Shown one piece after another: positions 58,792 to 64,000 of a stretch of DNA of 64,000 bases. The DNA comes from Halorubellus sp. JP-L1. Its GTDB lineage: Archaea > Halobacteriota > Halobacteria > Halobacteriales > Natrialbaceae. Made by a program: the position numbers and the translations under genes. Position 1 is the first letter of the stretch. Every line of letters begins with the position of its first letter. The notes under the pieces are model-generated. The model searched no databases. It was not told the origin of the DNA and was given only the letters and a program-made list of their open reading frames with translations. The stretch is from positions 186,001 to 250,000 of the forward strand of contig NZ_JAAOIR010000003.1 in the NCBI RefSeq assembly GCF_011440375.1. The letters run 5' to 3'.

Positions 58792-59645
58792 GATATCTCC
58801 TCCGGGCGAGCGATCAGCACTGCGACCGCGACCGAGAACAGGATCACGCTCGAGAAGTACGTCCCGATGTAGTAGTTCGCGTACGTGACGACGAACCCGA
58901 GCAGGATGCCGGCGACGACCGTCCCCCGGATGTCGCGGACGCCACCGACGATGGAGACGATGATGCCGAAGATCGTGATTTCGAACGCGGACGAGACGGA
59001 GAGCGTCGACTGGATGCTCCAGAGGATCCCGGCGACGGCCGCCAGGACGGCGCTCAGGACGAATATCAGCGTCCGGATCTTCCGGGGGTTGATGCCGCAG
59101 AGCAATGCACCGGTCTCGTCCTGGAAGACGGTACGAGTGGCCTTCCCGAGGTACGTCCGCCGCAGGAACAGGAACAGACCGAGCAAGAGCACTCCCGCGA
59201 CGGCGATGATGAACAGCGACGAACTCCGAATTCTGATCCCAGCGACGTTAATCAGGTTGCCGTCGAAGGGGATCGCGTACGTCTGTGGATAGTAGACGTA
59301 GAGGATGCCGCTCAGCAGGATCTCGAGGCCGAGCGTCGTGAAGATACCGAGCGTGACGCGTTCCTCGCCCGTGGACCGGTAGACGCTCGTGAGGAGCGTC
59401 CGGTCGACGACCACGCTCAGGACCCCGACGCCTGCGACGCCGACGAGCGCTGCCAGTAGCGGGTGCGCGACTGTGGGCAGGACGACGACGCCGGCGATGA
59501 CCGCGATGACCGCGAACACGCCGAGCGCGAGATTGAGGACGCTCCCCAGCCCGAACACGAGCGTGATCCCGGCGCCGAGCAACGCGTACAGCATCCCTCG
59601 TGCGAACCCGTCTATCGTGATCTCCAGTAGTGTCGAAATTGCCAT
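58788..59645 (-). CDS. livH: Branched-chain-amino-acid-type ABC permease (LivH)
   Basis: A 285-residue permease with about eight helices: FARGMLYALLGAGITLVFGL and LNLALGVFAVIAVIAG at the start, then FLRRTYLGKATRTVFQDETG and FGIIVSIVGGVRDIRGTVVA. ATG 59645 is chosen because the upstream part to 59687 is not typical. It forms the membrane channel with LivM. A TTAAAATTT block at 59701-59710 is the probable promoter. Confidence 0.88.
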   Translation of the reverse strand: MAISTLLEITIDGFARGMLYALLGAGITLVFGLGSVLNLALGVFAVIAVIAGVVVLPTVAHPLLAALVGVAGVGVLSVVVDRTLLTSVYRSTGEERVTLGIFTTLGLEILLSGILYVYYPQTYAIPFDGNLINVAGIRIRSSSLFIIAVAGVLLLGLFLFLRRTYLGKATRTVFQDETGALLCGINPRKIRTLIFVLSAVLAAVAGILWSIQSTLSVSSAFEITIFGIIVSIVGGVRDIRGTVVAGILLGFVVTYANYYIGTYFSSVILFSVAVAVLIARPEEIS

Positions 59646-59899
59646 CGATTGCCTCGCTACCCTGATGGGCCGTGCTTCCCTAATCATGAGAGGTCTCGGT
59701 CTTAAAATTTCCCCCCAGGGGAGGCGTCGTGGCGGACACCAGCGCGACGGATCGTCTCTAGCGTGATGGGCTGGCGCCGGCGCGACGGGTCGTCACCGGC
59801 ACCAGCCGGTCGCGCTCGCCTCCCGGTCGCCACCGCCGTCGAGTGGACGAGACCGATTCCGGGGAAAGCTATAAATCGAAAAAGGACGATTCGCAACCA

Positions 59900-60622
59900 A
59901 TGCTCGAGGTCTCCGGCCTGCGGAAGTCCTTCGGTGGGCTCACTGCGGTCGACGACGTGTCATTCGACATCGAGACTGGAGAGATCGTGGGCCTCATCGG
60001 CCCCAACGGCGCCGGGAAGACGACGCTGTTCAACACGATCACCGGCGTCCTCAAACCGGACCACGGGGAGGTGATGCTCGGGTCGACCACGCTCACCGGG
60101 CGACGACCGAACGAGATCTGTCACGAGGGCGTCGTGCGGACGTTCCAGGTCGTGCGGACGTTCGACGAGTCCACGGTGTTCGAGAACGTGCTGACGGGCG
60201 CGGTGTTCGGCTCCGGCGAGAAGCGCTCTCGGGACGAAGCGGCGGATCTCGCGCACCGCTACATCTCGTTCGTCGGGATGGAGGACAAGGCGTACACCGA
60301 GGCGAGCGAACTGACGATCGCCGACAGGAAGCACGTCGAACTCGCGCGCGGCCTCGCGTGCGAACCTCGACTGATGATGCTCGACGAGATCGGGTCGGGG
60401 CTGACGCCGGCGGAACTCGACGACCTGACCGAGACCATCGAACGGATCCGCGACGAACTCGGCGTCTCCGTGTTCTGGATCGAGCACGTGATGGACGCGA
60501 TCTTCGGGAGCACCGACCGCGTCCTCGTCCTCAACAGCGGACAGCTCATCGCGGAGGGAACGCCCGCGGAGGTACAGAACGACGACGTCGTCGCAGAGGC
60601 CTACCTGGGTGGTGTCACGTGA
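59900..60622 (+). CDS. livG: ABC ATPase LivG
   Basis: A 240-residue ATPase with Walker A GLIGPNGAGKTTLFN, FQVVRTFDESTVFENV, the signature region TIADRKHVELARGLACEPR, Walker B LMMLDEIGSGL and WIEHVMDAIFG. The classic LSGG is replaced by LTIADRK, an unusual divergence of the signature, though such changes occur in Liv-type ATPases. A CTATAAATCG box about 27 bases before ATG 59900 indicates leaderless transcription. Divergent from the permease genes. Confidence 0.9.
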   Translation: MLEVSGLRKSFGGLTAVDDVSFDIETGEIVGLIGPNGAGKTTLFNTITGVLKPDHGEVMLGSTTLTGRRPNEICHEGVVRTFQVVRTFDESTVFENVLTGAVFGSGEKRSRDEAADLAHRYISFVGMEDKAYTEASELTIADRKHVELARGLACEPRLMMLDEIGSGLTPAELDDLTETIERIRDELGVSVFWIEHVMDAIFGSTDRVLVLNSGQLIAEGTPAEVQNDDVVAEAYLGGVT

Positions 60623-61317
60623 TCCACGTCGACGGCATCGACGTCTCCTACGACGAACTCCAGGTGCTCTGGGACGTCTCGATGGACATCACCGACGACG
60701 ACCGCATCGTCGCCATCGTCGGCCCGAATGGCGCCGGGAAGACGACGCTCCTGAAGACGATGTCCGGACTACTCGCGGTCGACGACGGCCGCGTCGAGCT
60801 GTTCGGGCGCGACACGGCGGGACTCTCACCGAACGAGATCGTCGACCTGGGATTCGTTCACGTCCCCGAATCGAGGAACCTGTTCAACGAACTGACCGTG
60901 GCGGAGAACCTGGAGATGGGCGCGTACCTCCACCGCGACGAGTACGAGGAGACGATCGAGGAAGTGTACGACCTGTTCCCCGTCCTCGAGGAGCGACGGT
61001 CGCAGGACGCGGGCACGCTGAGCGGTGGCGAGCAACAGATGCTCGCGATCGGCCGCGGGTTGATGGCGCAGCCGAAGGTACTCGCGCTCGACGAACTCTC
61101 CGTCGGCCTCGCACCGAAACTCGCACGGCGCGTGTTCGAGAAGGTCGAAGCCATCAGCGAGGACGTGACGGTGGTTTTGACCGAACAGCACGTGCACGAG
61201 GCGCTCGAGCTAGCGGACCGGGCGTACCTCCTGGAGAACGGTCGCGTCGCCGCGCAGGACTCCGCGGCGGCGCTCCTGGAGAGCGAGCGGATCAAGGAGT
61301 CGTACCTTCACGGCTGA
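60619..61317 (+). CDS. livF: ABC ATPase LivF
   Basis: A 232-residue ATPase: IDVSYDELQVLWDVSMDITD, Walker A GPNGAGKTTLLK, the signature TLSGGEQQMLAIGRGLMAQP, Walker B LALDELSVGLAP and the switch TEQHVHEAL. It starts at GTG 60619 overlapping the LivG stop (GTGA). It completes the pair of ATPases for the importer. Confidence 0.92.
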   Translation: MIHVDGIDVSYDELQVLWDVSMDITDDDRIVAIVGPNGAGKTTLLKTMSGLLAVDDGRVELFGRDTAGLSPNEIVDLGFVHVPESRNLFNELTVAENLEMGAYLHRDEYEETIEEVYDLFPVLEERRSQDAGTLSGGEQQMLAIGRGLMAQPKVLALDELSVGLAPKLARRVFEKVEAISEDVTVVLTEQHVHEALELADRAYLLENGRVAAQDSAAALLESERIKESYLHG

Positions 61318-61348
61318 CTGAGAATCGGACCGGAACGATACCGGGAGC

Positions 61349-62617
61349 CTACCAGTCGTCTTCGAGGTAGGGTTCGACGATGTCGCCGCTCAGGGGTTCG
61401 CTCCGGTGGTACTCGACGAGACTGTAGTCGCCGTCCGGATAGTGGTCCGGGCCGCCGGTCTCGAACGTACTGAACATCGTCACGACGTCGTCGATCTCCC
61501 CGTACTCGGTGTACTTGAGCGGTGCCGCGAGGATGGTGTCGAGTTCGATGTTCCGAATCTCAGTCGCGATCGCTTCGGGGTCGGCTTCGCCCGCGTTCTC
61601 GATCGCGGTCGTGATCAACTCGCCCGCCACGTACCCGAGTCCGACGTGGGTGTCCATGCGTTCGCCCGTGTCTTCGGCGTAGCTCGAGGCGAGATCGTTG
61701 AAATCGTCGCTGTACGGGTCCACGATGTGGATGTGCCCGAACGTCTCGGCGTTCTCCGCGCCCAGGCCGCCGAAGAGGACCGACGGCGGGAAGCCAGCGC
61801 CCGTCGTGATCTCGGGGTCCAGGTCGAGTTCGCGCAGCTGGTTGTGGATGGGGATCTGGCCGGGGGGATTCCCGGACGCGATCATCATCTCGAGGTCGTC
61901 GGGCATGTCCCGGAGCTGCGAGCTGAAGTCGCTCTCGCCGAGCGGGACGACGGACTTCGTGAGGTCGATGTCGTCGGGCATGCGCTCGTCGATCTGATCG
62001 TTCACGGACTGCCCCCACGCGTAGTCGGCCATGATGGCGCCGACCTTCTCGAACCCCTTCTCCGCGATGAGGTCCACTTGGTTCTGGATGTCCATCATCG
62101 CCGTGAGGCTCCCGACGCGGAACGTGTACCGCGAGCTCTTCCGGAGTGCCTCGTGGCTGCCGGCCATGTGGAAGACGATGGGGACTTCCATCTCTTCGGC
62201 CGTCTGTGCCGTTCGGATGCCGAGGTCGCTCGACACCGGCCCTGTCAGCGCAACGGCGCCGTCCTGTTCCACGAAGTTTCGGAAGAGCGAATCACCCTCC
62301 GAGGGGTTGCTCTCCGTGTCCGCTTCGACGATCTCGAGCTCTCTATCCAGGACGCCGCCGTCGGCGTTGACCTCGTCGATCGCGTACTGGAGTCCCGCGG
62401 AGTGGGCCGCCCCCCATGGGGCGAAGTTCCCCGAGAGCGGCTGTAGCGACCCGATCGTGATCGGGCCGTCGTCGCCACCGCCGCCGCCGAGCGAGCTGCC
62501 GATGCAGCCCGCGAGCAGTCCGAGACTCGATCCGCCGGCCGCCTGGAGCAGCCGTCGCCGTCTGGGTGAGCTGGTACCGGAATCCGAATACCCGTCACTC
62601 TGATTGTCGCGTGCCAT
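61349..62617 (-). CDS. Liv-type lipoprotein binding protein
   Basis: A 422-residue extracellular receptor. The signal SPRRRRLLQAAGGSSLGLLA leads to Cys38 of AGC, then a short Gly-Asp linker. The mature domain has the periplasmic-binding-protein type 1 pattern: PITIGSLQPLSGNFAPWGAA, LQYAIDEVNADGGVLDRELE, ALTGPVSSDLGIRTAQTAEE and VGAIMADYAWGQS. Related proteins bind aliphatic amides, amino acids or aromatic acids. A TATA-like TTTTTATCC box lies about 27 bases before ATG 62617. It converges with LivF. Confidence 0.9.
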   Translation of the reverse strand: MARDNQSDGYSDSGTSSPRRRRLLQAAGGSSLGLLAGCIGSSLGGGGGDDGPITIGSLQPLSGNFAPWGAAHSAGLQYAIDEVNADGGVLDRELEIVEADTESNPSEGDSLFRNFVEQDGAVALTGPVSSDLGIRTAQTAEEMEVPIVFHMAGSHEALRKSSRYTFRVGSLTAMMDIQNQVDLIAEKGFEKVGAIMADYAWGQSVNDQIDERMPDDIDLTKSVVPLGESDFSSQLRDMPDDLEMMIASGNPPGQIPIHNQLRELDLDPEITTGAGFPPSVLFGGLGAENAETFGHIHIVDPYSDDFNDLASSYAEDTGERMDTHVGLGYVAGELITTAIENAGEADPEAIATEIRNIELDTILAAPLKYTEYGEIDDVVTMFSTFETGGPDHYPDGDYSLVEYHRSEPLSGDIVEPYLEDDW

Positions 62618-63040
62618 CAAATAACACAATCTACGATTATGGATAAAAACGTTCCGGCGAGATGCGAGGTCGGTTTCGCCGAAAGATCGACCCAGAGCGC
62701 GCAAAGTGGACCGGAATATCAACCCGAACGAGCCCCACATCTTGGTTCGTTCGCGTCTTCTCCCCACGAGACCGACGCCCGACGAGCGACGAGACCATCG
62801 CATCCGACGTCTCCTCCAACGTCGTCGACTCATAACTCCCGCCCCGATTGACCACCTCGAAATATTAACTATGTATCTATAACCCGCAGCTTACATATTC
62901 GCCGTTACGCAGGGGAACCAGGTGAACGACCGAGGTGGTTTCCGAGACGAATCGACCGCGGGTCGATCCGGGCATCGAGATGGTCACGAACTCGAGGACG
63001 CGATAGGTGGAGTCCAGCCGAACCGCCCGTCGTACCGTCG
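62618..63040. other. Intergenic region, possible gene remnant on the minus strand
   Basis: The left end holds the promoter of the binding protein. Between 62877 and about 63010 the minus strand encodes a protein-like tail (LEFVTISMPGSTRGRFVSET to RNGEYVSCGL and stop) without a plausible start, which could be the end of a decayed gene. AT-rich sequence at 62861-62905 follows it. Confidence 0.3.
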
Positions 63041-63368
63041 CTATCTCTCGTGGCCGGTCCCGTGAACGGGATGGATTACCGCTCTCTCCTCCGGCAGGAG
63101 CGCGAGGCCGCCGCACTGGACGATGTCGTCGGTCTCGACCACCTCGGAGACGGAGAAGCGGTCACGGGCGACGCTGCTACCGTCGACGGGTTCGATGCGT
63201 TCGTCGACGAGCGACGCGTCGAACGCGCGCGAACGACCCGACGCTCGTCTCGTCCTGCCAGTCGACGACGAGCGTCACGTCGTCCGAGTCGTGGTCGTAA
63301 CCTCGAACACTCACGATCCGCAGCGAATCGCCGACCTCTTCGAACTGGAATCCTCTTTTCGAGCCCAT
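63041..63368 (-). pseudogene. Small gene of unknown function interrupted by a frameshift
   Basis: From ATG 63368 the reading MGSKRGFQFEEVGDSLRIVS and VTLVVDWQDETSVGSF looks like a real acidic haloarchaeal protein, but the frame then turns arginine-rich and stops at 63177. Shifting frame near 63225-63235 (a GCGCGC run) restores AFDASLVDERIEPVDGSSVA and VVETDDIVQCGGLALLPEER, ending at 63043-63041. The length is 109 codons plus one base. A TATATTTATAG box about 27-36 bases before the ATG supports expression. It is either a decayed gene or a sequencing slip. Family unknown. Confidence 0.5.
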
Positions 63369-63393
63369 GTTCGTCACCGCGCCCCATAACTAT

Positions 63394-63404
63394 AACTATA
63401 AATA
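63394..63404 (-). promoter_or_regulatory. TATA box for the frameshifted gene
   Basis: The minus strand reads TATATTTATAG in an otherwise GC-rich context, at leaderless distance from ATG 63368. The wider AT-rich stretch (63387-63418) could also serve rightward transcription toward the MFS gene. Confidence 0.5.
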
Positions 63405-63546
63405 TACTGTTATTATAGGGGTTGTATGCGAACTCTGTCTACTTCGAGCAGATGCTTCGCTGCCGGTCGTCCCGGTTGGAGGCCGGACCTAAACAGCCCG
63501 CGAGAAGGAACGTTACGCTGGCGTGTCGACTCGTCTCTCTCGATCC

Positions 63547-64000
63547 GTGAAGGACAATGCTTTCAGTTGGCGAACCCGATACGAGGACGTGACCGCGGAG
63601 TCGTCGGAGCAACCGGACAGTCGTCGTAGCTGGCTCGTCGCAGGTGTTGGCGCGTTCGCGATGGTGTTCACCTTCGGTACGACCATCTCGTACGGCATCC
63701 TCCGCGAGCCGTTCAGCGCCGCGTTCGACGTCGCGCCGATCGAACTCTCCAGCGCGTTCGCGCTCATGCTGTTCGCGTTCTTCATCGGCTCCGGGCTCGT
63801 CGGCGTCTTCGGCGTCCGGTTCCCGGCTAGAGGAGTGCTGTTGGTGTGTACGGTCGTCACTGGTGTATTGGCTCCCTCCCTGTACTTCGTGGACTCGATC
63901 GTCGGACTGGCGGTCGTCTTCGTCGCCCTCGGCGTCGCACTCGGGACCGTCGTCGTGATGGTAGCCTCGGTCGTGCCACGGTGGTTCGAGACCCGTCGGG
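63547..64000 (+). CDS. MFS transporter, N-terminal part, runs off the right edge
   Basis: From GTG 63547 the frame is open to the end: about 35 hydrophilic residues, then helix 1 (WLVAGVGAFAMVFTFGTTIS), ILREPFSAAFDVAPIELSSA, three more helices and VPRWFETRR at the edge. The last motif and the spacing match the OFA/monocarboxylate-transporter branch of the MFS. The start is uncertain; GTG 63589 and ATG 63661 are in frame, the latter inside helix 1. The substrate is probably a monocarboxylic acid. Confidence 0.65.
   Translation, partial: MKDNAFSWRTRYEDVTAESSEQPDSRRSWLVAGVGAFAMVFTFGTTISYGILREPFSAAFDVAPIELSSAFALMLFAFFIGSGLVGVFGVRFPARGVLLVCTVVTGVLAPSLYFVDSIVGLAVVFVALGVALGTVVVMVASVVPRWFETRR

Noticed and set aside
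62620-62635. AACACAATCTACG before the Liv binding protein
   Set aside because: The similarity covers one half only and lies between TATA and start codon rather than upstream of TATA.
1-64000. tRNA, rRNA, transposase, integrase or attachment sites
   Set aside because: No cloverleaf-like or rRNA sequence, DDE/tyrosine recombinase motif or flanking direct repeats could be recognised by eye.

Overview
The window reads as chromosome or megaplasmid of an extremely halophilic archaeon (class Halobacteria). Base composition is GC-rich and the predicted proteins are strongly acidic. Secreted proteins carry twin-arginine signals with lipoprotein boxes. A HalOD1 domain protein is present, and many genes start about 25-30 bases after a TATA-like box, as leaderless haloarchaeal transcripts do. 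I see no rRNA, tRNA, CRISPR array or intact transposase.

Region 1 (1-16.5 kb) is a sulfur and thiol-redox island. It holds thioredoxin/thioredoxin reductase, a three-cysteine winged-helix regulator, a 54-residue membrane peptide translationally coupled to a TSUP permease, and an operon of rhodanese-metallo-beta-lactamase, two YeeE/YedE sulfur transport proteins, a PiT-type carrier and an MFS carrier. It also holds TusA with a DsrE-like protein, a CoA-disulfide-reductase-like flavoprotein, a second thioredoxin, a DsbA-like exported thiol oxidoreductase with two cysteine-pair membrane proteins, and a BASS-family carrier. Seven promoters in this island, including that of the regulator itself, share a 20-base element (TTTTG...CACAAT on the strand opposite the gene) placed just upstream of the TATA box. 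This looks like one regulon and is the most novel signal in the window.

Region 2 (17.5-38.8 kb) is a catabolic region. It has an IclR regulator, enoyl-CoA hydratase, SDR, RidA, an LLM flavoprotein, a two-domain salicylyl-CoA/anthraniloyl-CoA hydroxylase-type flavoprotein, thiolase, acyl-CoA dehydrogenase, MFS carrier, a 2-oxoacid dehydrogenase E1 pair, a MaoC-like hydratase, an amino acid permease, a threonine-synthase-like enzyme and aminotransferases. A DapA-superfamily enzyme has the signature of aromatic hydratase-aldolases (NahE type) and lies next to an aldehyde dehydrogenase. Together they suggest breakdown of aromatic acids through CoA thioesters.

Region 3 (38.9-45.5 kb) has a peroxiredoxin, a cupin, an SsuABC/ThiXYZ-like ABC importer and an SLC13-type carrier. 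Region 4 (45.6-55.8 kb) has a solitary tryptophan synthase beta chain, an amidohydrolase, a HyuA/HyuB/zinc-ribbon operon resembling acetone or acetophenone carboxylases, a sugar-phosphate-isomerase-like TIM barrel and a phytoene-desaturase-like oxidoreductase. Region 5 (55.9-62.6 kb) has an aromatic-acid-type CoA ligase beside a complete LivHMGF-type importer with its binding protein, which could feed region 2. The right edge has a frameshifted small gene and the start of an MFS carrier.
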